In this document: piece by piece, positions 54,940 through 63,221 of the stretch
Position numbering within the stretch: the first letter of the stretch is position 1
Layout of the letters: each line of letters begins with the position of its first letter
Assembly: GCA_019115765.1 (NCBI GenBank)
Contig: DXCZ01000054.1
Span: 1 to 63,221 of the forward strand
Direction: 5' to 3'
From: Candidatus Mediterraneibacter stercoripullorum
Lineage (GTDB): Bacteria > Bacillota > Clostridia > Lachnospirales > Lachnospiraceae
DNA: 63,221 nucleotides
The notes under the pieces: generated by a model
The model's input: only the letters and a program-made list of their open reading frames with translations
What the model was told of the DNA's origin: nothing
The model's database searches: none
Translations under genes and position numbers: made by a program

Positions 54940-55506
54940 ATGAGAGTTGGATTTGGATATGATGTTCACAGACTGACAGAAAACAGAAAACTGATAATCG
55001 GTGGCGTCGAGATCCCGTTTGAGAAGGGACTTCTCGGACATTCCGATGCAGATGTACTGCTCCATGCAGTGATGGACGCTCTTCTTGGGGCAGCTGCTCT
55101 TGGGGACATCGGAAAGCATTTCCCTGATACTGATCCGCAGTATAAAGGAATTTCAAGCATACAGCTCCTTAAGCATGTAGGGCAGCTTCTGGACGATAAT
55201 GGATATGTGATTGAAAACATTGACGGGACAATTATAGCTCAGAGACCAAAGATGCGTCCTTATATAGATCAGATGAGGGAGAATATTGCTGAGGCTCTCC
55301 ACATCGAAGTTGATCAGATAAATGTAAAAGCAACTACAGAGGAAGGACTCGGATTTACAGGGACGGGTGAGGGAATTTCCGCCCAGGCGGTCTGTGCCCT
55401 TGAGAAATATATGAATTACAGCAGTGAGGATGTGACGAAAGCAGGTTCCGCCGCCGGCTGCGGCGCGTGCTGCAGGAATATGACCGGAGGTGAAGAACAA
55501 TCATGA
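54940..55506 (+). CDS. ispF: 2-C-methyl-D-erythritol 2,4-cyclodiphosphate synthase with Cys-rich tail
   Basis: 188 residues; the usual enzyme is about 157. It makes the cyclic diphosphate of the non-mevalonate pathway. Asp8, His10 and His42 bind the metal; the [15 protein letters not shown] segment (136-150) is intact. After residue 158 a 30-residue extension carries Cys174, 177 and 178 (GCGACC). The tail could bind metal or simply be variable. GGGAGG precedes the ATG; the stop overlaps the GNAT start by four bases. Confidence 0.93.
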   Translation: MRVGFGYDVHRLTENRKLIIGGVEIPFEKGLLGHSDADVLLHAVMDALLGAAALGDIGKHFPDTDPQYKGISSIQLLKHVGQLLDDNGYVIENIDGTIIAQRPKMRPYIDQMRENIAEALHIEVDQINVKATTEEGLGFTGTGEGISAQAVCALEKYMNYSSEDVTKAGSAAGCGACCRNMTGGEEQS

Positions 55507-56762
55507 TTCTCCGGAAAATGGATCAGGCGGAGCACGGAAAGACGAGAAAGCTCTGGGAGGAAGTCTTTCCGGAAGACACGGCAGCATTTCTGGATTACTA
55601 CTATTATATAAAGACGAGAGATAACAGTATCTATGTGATAGAAGAAGACGATGATATTCAGGCCATGCTCCAGCTCAATCCATATCAGATCCTCATCGAA
55701 GGGCAGAAGTATGCTTCGGATTATATCATTGCTGTCGCAACACGAAAGGAATATCGGGGCCGGGGATATATGGGTAATATTCTTCGCAGGGCACTGAAAG
55801 ATATGTATGATGAGAAAATTCCTTTTACATTTCTAATGCCTGCCGCAGAAGCAATTTATACCCCATATGATTTCCGGTTTGTTTACAGCCAGAAAATCGG
55901 GGAGATTTCAGCTCTTTCGACAGAACAGGATTCGGATGCCTGTCTGCCGGAAACAAAGGCGAAAGGAGAAAAAGGAGGACATCATTCAGATGATGTACAT
56001 ATCCGGGAGTGTGTGCAGGTGAGGGATGCCGCTCTCTGGGATGCTGAAAATATGTCCTCCTTTTTTAACTGCAATTTTGCAGACAGATGGCAGGTATGTA
56101 CAGTGAGAGATGCTGACTACTATCGGACCATGATCCTGGAACAGCAGAGTGAACGGGGCGGTGTGCGCCTCCTTCTGGAAGATGGACAGATTGTGGGAAT
56201 GTTTGCATGGGCAGGGGAGGATGGCCTGGAGATACGTGAACCGCTTTATCTGGAAGGGTATGGGAAGTTTTTTGCAGATGAGGTAAGAAGCCTTGCCGCT
56301 GATAGAAATGCTTCGATCAGAGTCTATGGGTGTATTTCTGAAACGCAGTCGCCAACTCTCTTGTCGGCAGGGCATTCAGAGGAAACGGATATATATATAA
56401 AAAGTGTGACGAAATCCTGTATTATGGCAAGAATTGTATGTCTTCCAGCCTTGTTTTGCGCCTTGAAAGCGGAGAAAGATGCTTCACTGGACTGCTCTAT
56501 TGCCGTGATCGATCCGATCCTCAACGGAAACAGCAGGATATGGCGTCTGGAAAGCCGGCAGGGAGAAGAAAATATTCGGATCAGAGAGACGGAAGATTCC
56601 GATGGAGTGATACCTGTGGCGGAGCTTACAGAGCTATTGTTTGGGAGGAAGACTGTGCAAGAACTGAAAAGCTCAGAAGATGTTATCATCTCGGATAAGC
56701 TCGAGGGCGAACTGGGGAAGATCCGGAAGCTGGAACGGGTGTTCCTGAATGAAGTTGTGTAA
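55503..56762 (+). CDS. Eis-like GNAT N-acetyltransferase
   Basis: 419 residues. The N-terminal GNAT domain has the acetyl-CoA loop [18 protein letters not shown] (about 77-94). The length and the following second acyltransferase-like and SCP2-like C-terminal regions match the Eis/enhanced-intracellular-survival family, which acetylates amines including aminoglycosides. The real substrate is unknown. It starts inside the end of ispF and is followed by cysE. Confidence 0.85.
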   Translation: MILRKMDQAEHGKTRKLWEEVFPEDTAAFLDYYYYIKTRDNSIYVIEEDDDIQAMLQLNPYQILIEGQKYASDYIIAVATRKEYRGRGYMGNILRRALKDMYDEKIPFTFLMPAAEAIYTPYDFRFVYSQKIGEISALSTEQDSDACLPETKAKGEKGGHHSDDVHIRECVQVRDAALWDAENMSSFFNCNFADRWQVCTVRDADYYRTMILEQQSERGGVRLLLEDGQIVGMFAWAGEDGLEIREPLYLEGYGKFFADEVRSLAADRNASIRVYGCISETQSPTLLSAGHSEETDIYIKSVTKSCIMARIVCLPALFCALKAEKDASLDCSIAVIDPILNGNSRIWRLESRQGEENIRIRETEDSDGVIPVAELTELLFGRKTVQELKSSEDVIISDKLEGELGKIRKLERVFLNEVV

Positions 56763-56779
56763 GTTTAGGAGTGGAAAAA

Positions 56780-57490
56780 ATGGGAATTATATCTTATATT
56801 AAAGAGGAGATCCAGGTTATCCGGGAAAGGGATCCGGCTATCAAATCCAATATGGAAGTGTTCCTGTATCCAAGTTTCCGGGTGATCCTGCGATACAGGC
56901 TGGCGCATAAACTGTATCTGAAAAAGCATTATTTTCTGGCGCGGTGGATCTCACAGAGAGGAGCACGTAAGACCGGGATTGAAATACATCCGGGAGCTAC
57001 GATCGGAAAGGGACTGTTTATTGATCACGGAAGCGGTGTGATCATCGGCGAGACTACAATTATCGGGGATAATGTGACTCTGTATCAGGGCGTGACACTC
57101 GGAGGTACGGGAAAGGAACAGGGAAAACGTCATCCCACTCTGGAGGATAATGTTATGGTAAGCGCCGGTGCGAAGATCCTGGGATCCTTTACTATCGGTG
57201 AGAATTCCAAGATCGGCGCAGGATCTGTGGTGCTCGAAGAAGTGCCGCCTAACTGTACTGTGGTCGGCGTACCGGGCCGTATCGTCAAGATGGACAATAA
57301 GAAAGTGCCCAGGATGGATATGGATCAGGTACATCTGCCTGACCCTGTGCTCAACGATATCCGCGAGCTTCAGCAGGAGAATATCCGGCTGCACAGTGAG
57401 CTGAGCAGACTGATCGAAGAAGTAAAGAAAGCCGGGAACGGGCCAGATGATATGAACAGTACAGATAGAAAAGAGATGACAGAAGCTTAA
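56780..57490 (+). CDS. cysE: Serine O-acetyltransferase
   Basis: 236 residues from the ATG at 56780, which is eight bases after TAGGAG; a GTG nine bases earlier overlaps that site. It makes O-acetylserine for cysteine synthesis. The left-handed beta-helix hexapeptides begin [18 protein letters not shown] helical C-terminal tail (about 190-236) is longer than in E. coli CysE and may be a regulatory or complex-forming region. Followed by cysS, so cysteine synthesis and charging are together. Confidence 0.95.
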   Translation: MGIISYIKEEIQVIRERDPAIKSNMEVFLYPSFRVILRYRLAHKLYLKKHYFLARWISQRGARKTGIEIHPGATIGKGLFIDHGSGVIIGETTIIGDNVTLYQGVTLGGTGKEQGKRHPTLEDNVMVSAGAKILGSFTIGENSKIGAGSVVLEEVPPNCTVVGVPGRIVKMDNKKVPRMDMDQVHLPDPVLNDIRELQQENIRLHSELSRLIEEVKKAGNGPDDMNSTDRKEMTEA

Positions 57491-57515
57491 CTGTCTGATT
57501 TTGAAAGGAGAAGCT

Positions 57516-58922
57516 ATGAAGATCTACAATACAATGTCAAAACAGAAAGAAGATTTCACACCCCTTGAAGAGGGAAAGGTTAAAATGTATGTGTGCGGAC
57601 CTACCGTATATAATTTTATTCATATCGGAAACGCACGTCCTATGATCGTATTCGATACGGTGAGGAGATATTTTGAATACAAAGGCTATGACGTGAACTT
57701 TGTTTCTAACTTTACAGATGTAGATGATAAGATCATCAAGAAGGCCAATGAAGAGGGCGTTACAGCGGATGAAATATCCAAACGCTATATTGCAGAGTGC
57801 AAAAAAGATATGGAGGGGATGAATATCGAACCTGCTACAAAAAATCCTCTCGCAACAGAAGAAATCCCCGGAATGATCGAGATGATCAAAACGCTGATCG
57901 AAAAAGGTTTTGCCTACGAAAAGAACGGGACAGTATATTACCGCACTAGAAAATTTGCAGATTACGGGAAGCTTTCCCACAAGAATCTGGACGATCTACA
58001 GTCAGGCGGCAGGTCGCTTCTTGTGACCGGAGAGGATGAAAAGGAAGATCCGCTGGATTTCGTTCTCTGGAAACCGAAGAAGGAAGGTGAACCTGCATGG
58101 ACTTCACCGTGGGGAGAAGGACGTCCCGGATGGCATATTGAATGCTCTGAAATGTCCAAGAAATATCTTGGTGAACAGATCGATATTCACGCGGGCGGAG
58201 AGGATCTGATCTTCCCCCATCATGAAAATGAAATCGCACAGAGCGAGGCTGCCAATGGAAAGCCATTTGCCAGATACTGGATGCACAATGGATTCCTGAA
58301 TATTGATAACCAGAAAATGTCCAAGTCACTGGGGAACTTCTTCACGGTCCGTGAGATCAGTGAGAAGTATGATCTTCAGGTACTCCGTTTCTTTATGCTC
58401 AGCGCGCACTACAGAAGTCCGCTGAATTTCAGCGCTGAGCTGATGGAATCTGCGAAGAGCGGACTGGAGCGTATTGTTACTGCGGCAGAAAATCTGAAGT
58501 ATCTGTCAGAGAAGGCACAGACAGACAAGATGACAGAGGATGAAAAGGCAAAAGCTGAGAAAGCCCAGGAGTTTACAGACAGTTTTGAACGCGCTATGGA
58601 CGATGACTTTAATACAGCGGATGCTGTGTCAGCTGTTTTCGAACTGGTGAAATTTATCAATACAACTGCTGATGAGAACAGTTCAAAAGAGTACCTGGTA
58701 AGTCTTTCTGACCGCCTTCATAAATTGACAGATGTGCTCGGGATCATCGTGGACAGGGAAGAGGAAATCCTTGATGAAGATATTGAAGCGCTGATCCTGG
58801 AGCGTCAGGCGGCAAGAAAAGAAAGAAACTTTGCAAGAGCAGATCAGATCAGAGATGAGCTTCTTGCAAGAGGAATCATTCTTGAGGATACGCGAGAAGG
58901 AGTAAAATGGAGAAGAGCCTAG
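57516..58922 (+). CDS. cysS: Cysteinyl-tRNA synthetase
   Basis: 468 residues from the ATG at 57516, after AAAGGAG. It charges tRNA-Cys. The HIGH motif reads [10 protein letters not shown] (about 34-43) and KMSKS is intact (about 267-271). The zinc ligands include Cys28 (YVCGPT) and CSEMS. No T-box precedes the operon. Its last 16 bases overlap mrnC. Confidence 0.97.
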   Translation: MKIYNTMSKQKEDFTPLEEGKVKMYVCGPTVYNFIHIGNARPMIVFDTVRRYFEYKGYDVNFVSNFTDVDDKIIKKANEEGVTADEISKRYIAECKKDMEGMNIEPATKNPLATEEIPGMIEMIKTLIEKGFAYEKNGTVYYRTRKFADYGKLSHKNLDDLQSGGRSLLVTGEDEKEDPLDFVLWKPKKEGEPAWTSPWGEGRPGWHIECSEMSKKYLGEQIDIHAGGEDLIFPHHENEIAQSEAANGKPFARYWMHNGFLNIDNQKMSKSLGNFFTVREISEKYDLQVLRFFMLSAHYRSPLNFSAELMESAKSGLERIVTAAENLKYLSEKAQTDKMTEDEKAKAEKAQEFTDSFERAMDDDFNTADAVSAVFELVKFINTTADENSSKEYLVSLSDRLHKLTDVLGIIVDREEEILDEDIEALILERQAARKERNFARADQIRDELLARGIILEDTREGVKWRRA

Positions 58923-59395
58923 ATTTTGGATTTGAACATTATCTTCGTGAGATGCCGGGGGTGAAAGAAATCGACGCGGCTTCCTGTTCGCCTCTGGTCC
59001 TGGCCTATATCGGAGACTGCATTTTTGATCTGATCATTAAGACAATGGTAGTGGGAAAGGGAAACCGGCAGGTTCATAAGATGCATGAGGAGACGAGCCA
59101 TTATGTTCAGGCATCGTCTCAGTCATTTATGATGCGTGCCATGCAGGAATGTCTGACAACAGAGGAACATGCTGTTTACAGACGTGGAAGAAATGCAAGA
59201 AGTGTATCCCCTGCCAAGAATCAGTCCATTACAGACTACCGCAGAGCGACCGGGTTCGAGGCCCTGGTCGGATACCTTTATCTGAAAGGCGAATATAAGA
59301 GGCTGATCGAACTTGTGAATATCGGGCTTCAGAGCATGAAAGAGGAAGAGCAGGCGGAAGACAGCCAACAACAGGCACGGGAACAGAAAGGATAG
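58907..59395 (+). CDS. mrnC: Mini-ribonuclease III
   Basis: 162 residues, an RNase III catalytic domain without the double-stranded RNA-binding domain. Acidic motif [12 protein letters not shown] and [10 protein letters not shown] give the two catalytic halves. It trims 23S rRNA precursor in Bacillus. It starts within cysS and is followed by rlmB, the conserved Firmicute order. Confidence 0.96.
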   Translation: MEKSLDFGFEHYLREMPGVKEIDAASCSPLVLAYIGDCIFDLIIKTMVVGKGNRQVHKMHEETSHYVQASSQSFMMRAMQECLTTEEHAVYRRGRNARSVSPAKNQSITDYRRATGFEALVGYLYLKGEYKRLIELVNIGLQSMKEEEQAEDSQQQAREQKG

Positions 59396-59399
59396 AAAA

Positions 59400-60185
59400 A
59401 TGCAGGAAAACAGAAACGGCGGAAACGAAGAAAAAAGAAAAGATCATACACTTGTAATTGAGGGAAGAAATGCTGTGCTGGAGGCATTTCGATCGGGAAG
59501 AACGATCGACAAGGTTTTTGTCCTGGACGGATGCCAGGATGGTCCTGTGCGTACTATTGTGCGGGAGGCAAAGAAGCATGATGCGATTCTGAATTTCGTC
59601 TCAAAAGAAAGGCTGGCTCAGCTGTCTGAGACCGGGAGACATCAGGGAGTTATTGCATATGCGGCGGCTTATGACTACTCGGACGTTGAGGATATGCTTA
59701 ATCTGGCGGCTGAGAGAGGAGAGGATCCGTTTCTGATCCTTCTGGATAATATAGAGGATCCCCATAATCTGGGCGCGATCATCAGAACAGCTAATATTGC
59801 GGGCGCCCACGGAGTTATTATCCCGAAGAGGAGAGCTGTCGGCCTGACGGCAACTGTAGCAAAAACTTCAGCAGGTGCGCTGAACTACACTCCGGTGGCG
59901 AAGGTGACGAATCTTGTCCGTACGATGGAGGATCTGAAGAAACGGGGACTCTGGTTTGTCTGTGCGGATATGGATGGAGAATCCATGTACAGACTGAATC
60001 TGACAGGGCCGGTCTGCCTGGTCATTGGCAGTGAAGGAGAAGGCGTGAGCAGACTGGTCAAAGAAAACTGTGACCTGGTAGCCGGAATTCCCATGAAAGG
60101 AGAAATCAACTCTCTGAATGCCTCTGTGGCTGCGGGTGTCCTGGCCTACGAAGTGGTCCGGCAGAGGATCGCATCGGGACATTAG
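59400..60185 (+). CDS. rlmB: 23S rRNA 2'-O-methyltransferase, SpoU/TrmH family (RlmB type)
   Basis: 261 residues. Small substrate-binding N-terminal domain, then the SPOUT knot with NIEDPHNLGAIIRTANIAGA (motif 1), IGSEGEGVSRLV (motif 2) and SLNASVAAGVLAYE (motif 3). It methylates rRNA with SAM; the exact nucleotide is assigned by similarity. Between mrnC and sigH. Confidence 0.94.
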   Translation: MQENRNGGNEEKRKDHTLVIEGRNAVLEAFRSGRTIDKVFVLDGCQDGPVRTIVREAKKHDAILNFVSKERLAQLSETGRHQGVIAYAAAYDYSDVEDMLNLAAERGEDPFLILLDNIEDPHNLGAIIRTANIAGAHGVIIPKRRAVGLTATVAKTSAGALNYTPVAKVTNLVRTMEDLKKRGLWFVCADMDGESMYRLNLTGPVCLVIGSEGEGVSRLVKENCDLVAGIPMKGEINSLNASVAAGVLAYEVVRQRIASGH

Positions 60186-60211
60186 AACCTCGGAAAGAGT
60201 GAAAATGTAAA

Positions 60212-60832
60212 ATGTCAAAGTATGATAGAATGACAGATGAACAGCTGATACAGAAACTGAGATCGGGTGAACGTGAGGTCATGGATTATATTATGGTGAA
60301 ATATAAATCCATGGTAAGGCGGAAAGCGCGAGCGGTCTTTCTCCTTGGCGGAGAAAATGATGATCTGATCCAGGAGGGGATGATCGGGCTGATCAAAGCA
60401 GTACGGGATTATGATGTGTCCCAGGGAAGTTCTTTTGCAAGTTTTGCAGAGCTATGCGTATCGCGGCAGATGTATTCAGCTATAGAAGCTTCAAAGCGTA
60501 AGAAACACATGCCCCTTAATTCCTATATTTCTCTATATGAAGAAAGCGATACAGAGGGGGACGGGAAAAATATGCCGCTGATCGATACGATCGAGCCGGA
60601 TAGGGAAACTGATCCGGAGGCTCTTTATTTCAGCAGAGAATATACAGAAGCGTTTGTTGAACAGCTGAAAGGAAAACTGAGTTCACTGGAAAATCACGTA
60701 CTCTATCTTCATTTAATGGGAACGGATTACAGAACAATCGCTGAACTGCTGGGTAAGAGTCCCAAGTCTATCGACAATGCCATTCAGAGGATCCGGGGGA
60801 AGGCGGAGAAGATGCTGAAGCAGACAGACTGA
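60212..60832 (+). CDS. sigH: RNA polymerase sporulation sigma factor SigH
   Basis: 206 residues, sigma-70 group. Region 2 contains GENDDLIQEGMIGLIKAVRDYD, quoted by its key acidic residues; region 4 has the HTH YRTIAELLGKSPKSIDNAIQ. In Bacillus SigH starts sporulation genes. The gene order rlmB-sigH is conserved in Firmicutes, so the host probably sporulates or descends from a sporulator. Confidence 0.94.
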   Translation: MSKYDRMTDEQLIQKLRSGEREVMDYIMVKYKSMVRRKARAVFLLGGENDDLIQEGMIGLIKAVRDYDVSQGSSFASFAELCVSRQMYSAIEASKRKKHMPLNSYISLYEESDTEGDGKNMPLIDTIEPDRETDPEALYFSREYTEAFVEQLKGKLSSLENHVLYLHLMGTDYRTIAELLGKSPKSIDNAIQRIRGKAEKMLKQTD

Positions 60833-60886
60833 TAAAATGACAGAAAACATAATAAGATACATAATGCATGATGAAAGGAAAACAAT

Positions 60887-61738
60887 ATGACAAAAAGACG
60901 ATTCGGTAATATTCTGCTGGCCTTTCTTGCCTTTGGGGCCGTTCTTCTTGTGATGTACGGAAGCTCTTTTCTGATCTCAGCTGTATCCGCTGTAGCAGGC
61001 GCGCTTCTTCTTGGCCCTGATAGAGCAGATATGATTTACAATTTCATGATGGATAATATGAATCTGTATTCATTTCTGGTTTATGCCGTTGCGTTTGCCA
61101 TGGTAATGTTATGGTATTATTTTGCCGTTGTTGCTCCTATAGGGACAAAGGTTTATACAGAAGAAAGCACGAAGCGGATCACTCCGGTGTGTTTCGGATG
61201 GATCGCGCTTCTGGCATTTGCTCTTGAGCACGCTACATCATTGATCGTGGCGGCTGTAGCAGCAGCTGCACCACAGGCCTTTTCAAATTATGAGTCCATG
61301 GTGGAGAGCTCAGGACTGAGCGAATACTCCATAATGTGGTATTTTGCAACACTGATTCTTCCGCCGCTGGTTGAGGAGATCGTTTTCAGGGGACTGATCC
61401 TGACCTATCTCAGGCGTGCAGGGATCGGAGTTGTTCTTGCTATAGGTATCCAGGCTGTCCTTTTTGGCGTATATCATGGAAATCTCATACAGGGAGTCTA
61501 TGCGGCAATCCTTGGAATTGTACTCGGATATCTGGCGATCAGATACAACAGTCTTGTTGCGCCTATGTTTATGCACTTTTGCTTTAATCTGTTCGGTACT
61601 CTGCTTGTTGATCTGGAGAACAGATTTCTGACGGAACCGGTTCTGATGATGCTTATTCTTCAGAGCATTCCGCTTTTTGTGCTGGCAATTGCCATGATCC
61701 AGCTGAGGATCGGAGAGAAAAAGAAGAGGAGAGTATAA
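60887..61738 (+). CDS. CPBP family intramembrane metalloprotease
   Basis: 283 residues, about eight membrane segments. The CPBP (Abi) active-site motifs are present: EEIVFRG (about 163-169), FGVYHGN and HFCFNLFG with the histidines. Family members process prenyl-modified or membrane proteins; some are bacteriocin immunity proteins. AAAGGAAA precedes the ATG. Two bases before dtd. Confidence 0.9.
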   Translation: MTKRRFGNILLAFLAFGAVLLVMYGSSFLISAVSAVAGALLLGPDRADMIYNFMMDNMNLYSFLVYAVAFAMVMLWYYFAVVAPIGTKVYTEESTKRITPVCFGWIALLAFALEHATSLIVAAVAAAAPQAFSNYESMVESSGLSEYSIMWYFATLILPPLVEEIVFRGLILTYLRRAGIGVVLAIGIQAVLFGVYHGNLIQGVYAAILGIVLGYLAIRYNSLVAPMFMHFCFNLFGTLLVDLENRFLTEPVLMMLILQSIPLFVLAIAMIQLRIGEKKKRRV

Positions 61739-61740
61739 TT

Positions 61741-62187
61741 ATGAGATTTGTGATCCAGCGAGTGAAAGAGGCTTCCGTCCGGGTCGATGGAGATATAGTG
61801 GGTGAGATCGGAAAGGGATTCCTTGTTCTGATCGGTGTTTCGGATAAGGACACAGAGGAAACGGCGGACAAGATGATACGGAAAATGACGGGTCTGCGGA
61901 TTTTTGAAGATGAAGAAGGAAAGACGAATCTTTCTCTGGAAAGTGTGGGCGGAGAGCTGCTCCTTGTCTCACAGTTTACTCTGTATGCAAACTGCAGAAA
62001 GGGAAACCGTCCCAGTTTCATCGAGGCAGGAGCACCGGATAAAGCCAATTCGCTCTATGAATACATAATCCGGAAATGCAGAGAAACCGTGCCCTCGGTA
62101 CAGACCGGGAGATTTGGCGCGGAGATGGAGGTCAGCCTGATCAATGACGGGCCCTTTACCATACTGCTTGATTCAGATACGTTGTAG
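61741..62187 (+). CDS. dtd: D-aminoacyl-tRNA deacylase
   Basis: 148 residues, full length. It releases D-amino acids wrongly attached to tRNA. Motifs [17 protein letters not shown] (about 79-95) and [11 protein letters not shown] (about 136-146) contain the catalytic Thr and the Gly-Pro pair. Last gene of the operon; structured repeats and a terminator follow. Confidence 0.96.
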   Translation: MRFVIQRVKEASVRVDGDIVGEIGKGFLVLIGVSDKDTEETADKMIRKMTGLRIFEDEEGKTNLSLESVGGELLLVSQFTLYANCRKGNRPSFIEAGAPDKANSLYEYIIRKCRETVPSVQTGRFGAEMEVSLINDGPFTILLDSDTL

Positions 62188-62196
62188 AAGAACAAA

Positions 62197-62282
62197 GAGT
62201 TCCGCTTGCGGAACTCTCGCGCCGAGCGCGGTCGCTTTAGCGGCTAACTTTCGCTTCGCGCGAGTGCGCATCCCGCGGAGCG
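62197..62282. repeat. GC-rich multi-stem repeat after dtd
   Basis: A 9-bp stem (62197-62205 with 62210-62218), then CTCGCGC/GCGCGAG (62216-62222 with 62258-62264) enclosing a GTCGCT/AGCGGC loop. The end, CGCGGAGCG, resembles the inverted CGCTCCGCG at 38-46. It looks like a genomic repeat family rather than a gene. Confidence 0.6.
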
Positions 62283-62322
62283 TTTTTATTTCATAGGAAC
62301 GCAGTTTCCTATGAAATAAAAA
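62283..62322. terminator. Perfect 17-bp stem terminator after dtd
   Basis: 62283-62299 pairs fully with 62306-62322 around a 6-base loop, with T-rich and A-rich edges; it can act on both strands. Confidence 0.85.
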
Positions 62323-62364
62323 ATGCCCTGCTGAACAGATCCGTATGGACTGTACAGCAGGGCA
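62323..62364 (-). terminator. Terminator of tRNA-Thr
   Basis: 10-bp stem (62323-62332 with 62355-62364) directly followed on the minus strand by a T run (62322-62318). Confidence 0.85.
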
Positions 62365-62373
62365 AAAAATAAG

Positions 62374-62446
62374 AGCTGTCTAGGGGACTTGAACCCCCGA
62401 CCTCCGCCTTACCAAGGCGACGCGCTACCGACTGCGCCAAGACAGC
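62374..62446 (-). tRNA. tRNA-Thr (GGT)
   Basis: 73 bases on the minus strand. The anticodon loop is TTGGTAA, anticodon GGT. Acceptor GCTGTCT pairs with AGACAGC; discriminator T; CCA not encoded. It has its own promoter and terminator. Confidence 0.96.
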
Positions 62447-62475
62447 TTACCGCACATGTTCTGTGCACAATGACT

Positions 62476-62504
62476 AATATACACTATATTTTACGACGTA
62501 CCAA
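62476..62504 (-). promoter_or_regulatory. tRNA-Thr promoter
   Basis: Minus-strand TTGGTA (62504-62499), 17-base spacer, TATATT (62481-62476), 30 bases before the tRNA. Confidence 0.6.
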
Positions 62505-62533
62505 TAGCTTTTTAACAACATTTTATTAACATT

Positions 62534-62704
62534 TTGCTCAAAAGAGAATGTTTGCTATAAACTAAATAAGTCTGTTTGAAAAAATAGACAAAATCAAAAG
62601 GGGACCAAGAGGGGACCAAAAAAAATAACATAAAAAGGAGGAAAAACGAACATATGTCATCGCTTTGGCGATACTTTTTTAAATTGATACGATATACGCG
62701 TTAA
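62534..62704 (+). other. Candidate small transcript with 16-residue frame and internal terminator
   Basis: TTGCTC (62534-62539), 16 bases, TATAAA (62556-62561) could start a transcript. It then holds a 10-base direct repeat AGGGGACCAA (62599-62608 and 62610-62619), an AAAAGGAGG site (62633-62641) and a frame MSSLWRYFFKLIRYTR (62654-62704). A hairpin ATCGC/GCGAT (62659-62663 with 62668-62672) with CTTTTTT lies inside the frame and would end the transcript early. It resembles a leader or small RNA; no downstream gene is visible. Confidence 0.3.
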
Positions 62705-63221
62705 CATCACATATATATAAGAAAAGATAATTGGTTTTCTATATTTTTGACAAAAAAACTGACAAAATATCTAATAATTTCGTTATTATAATCGTCTTGA
62801 TTCTTACGATTTTTCCTATAAGAATGAATATTCATGTTCAAAGCTTATTTATCTACTATTTATCTCTATTATGCGTATCGCCGTCCGTTATTACAATATA
62901 ATATTCTTCATTTGTGCAATCCCAAAACATATTTCCTAATTAACGAAATAAAAAAATTCCCTATAATATTCCGATGAATATCTATGGGTAATCATGTATA
63001 CGTTTTTTTGTTTTGTTTCGTTTTCGCAAAAAAATATATTATATTCTTTTTGAGATGTAACCACAACACGAAAACGGTGTGAGAGATTAAAATATTAGTT
63101 ATGCGAATTACCGGCTGTCACTTACGTAATTTTGACTTCGCTCATGCACTGTCTGTTAAGCAGTGTCCTGATGCATTATGTTGTATCGTTGGGCAGTCAC
63201 TCAGGCTGCATCAGCATTGGA
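62705..63221. other. AT-rich region without a clear gene
   Basis: Strongly AT-rich up to about 63060, then mixed composition. A possible promoter TTGACA-N17-TCTAAT (62747-62775) points right. An ATG at 63101 opens a frame of 40 codons that runs off the end, but it has no ribosome site and no recognisable product. A CACTG/CAGTG inverted repeat lies near 63146-63164. Confidence 0.4.

Noticed and set aside
56762-57515. T-box leader before cysE-cysS
   Set aside because: The spaces are too short and no T-box sequence is present.
63101-63221. A frame starting at 63101 that runs off the window
   Set aside because: Only 40 codons, no ribosome site and no recognisable sequence; cannot be judged without the flank.
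1-63221. CRISPR array, insertion sequence or prophage
   Set aside because: No regularly spaced repeats, transposase, integrase or phage structural genes were seen.

Overview
The window looks like chromosome of a Gram-positive, anaerobic, spore-forming Clostridia, most likely a gut Lachnospiraceae (inference). The evidence is a PolC-type replicative polymerase, a SigH sporulation sigma factor, the gene run cysE-cysS-mrnC-rlmB-sigH, the firmicute form of galT, single-chain PurL, non-mevalonate isoprenoid genes, ferredoxin-linked indolepyruvate oxidoreductase, strong AGGAGG ribosome sites and frequent GTG/TTG starts. Almost everything is core housekeeping sequence; there is no phage, insertion sequence or CRISPR array.

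Layout. 1-381: a hairpin repeat and the promoter of an Ig-domain polysaccharide deacetylase. 2.0-4.3 kb: a CsoR-type repressor and heavy-metal P-type ATPase with two operators. 4.4-8.2 kb: galT and galK divergent from an AraC regulator. 8.3-13.8 kb: a second deacetylase, tcdA and rarA, converging on malic enzyme-ytqA-DUF4364. 13.8-23.7 kb: rho (consensus promoter, long leader), rpmE, DUF1385, prmC, prfA, DUF2156, two aminotransferases and ispG. 23.6-29.6 kb: polC and glyA. 29.7-33.1 kb: an accessory-looking AAA/nuclease-fold gene and an ECF sigma operon. 33.2-39.1 kb: a six-gene aryl-acid cluster, paaK-iorA-iorB-ACT-paaK-ACT. 39.3-41.7 kb: cold-shock protein, ptsH and ptsI. 41.8-44.1 kb: a radical-SAM/DUF4130 DNA-repair pair behind two LexA boxes. 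44.2-48.1 kb: nfeD-SPFH and a nuclease-helicase fusion. 48.1-53.7 kb: LysR, DUF1461 and purL. 53.7-54.1 kb: four tRNAs. 54.2-62.2 kb: a long operon from a repeat protein through ispF, a GNAT, cysE, cysS, mrnC, rlmB, sigH and a CPBP protease to dtd. 62.2-63.2 kb: structured repeats, tRNA-Thr and an AT-rich stretch without a clear gene.

The best candidate for a little-described system is the two-gene operon at 41943-44061. A radical-SAM enzyme with a helix-hairpin-helix motif and a clamp-binding-like QLSLF motif (the same string that ends PolC in this window) is paired with a DUF4130 protein, and its promoter is bracketed by a perfect and a near-perfect Gram-positive SOS box. This suggests a damage-induced, clamp-linked DNA repair pathway whose chemistry is unknown. 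Second are the aryl-acid cluster with duplicated ligases and ACT sensors, an HPr with arginine in place of regulatory Ser46, and an ECF operon with a membrane zinc-ribbon protein.
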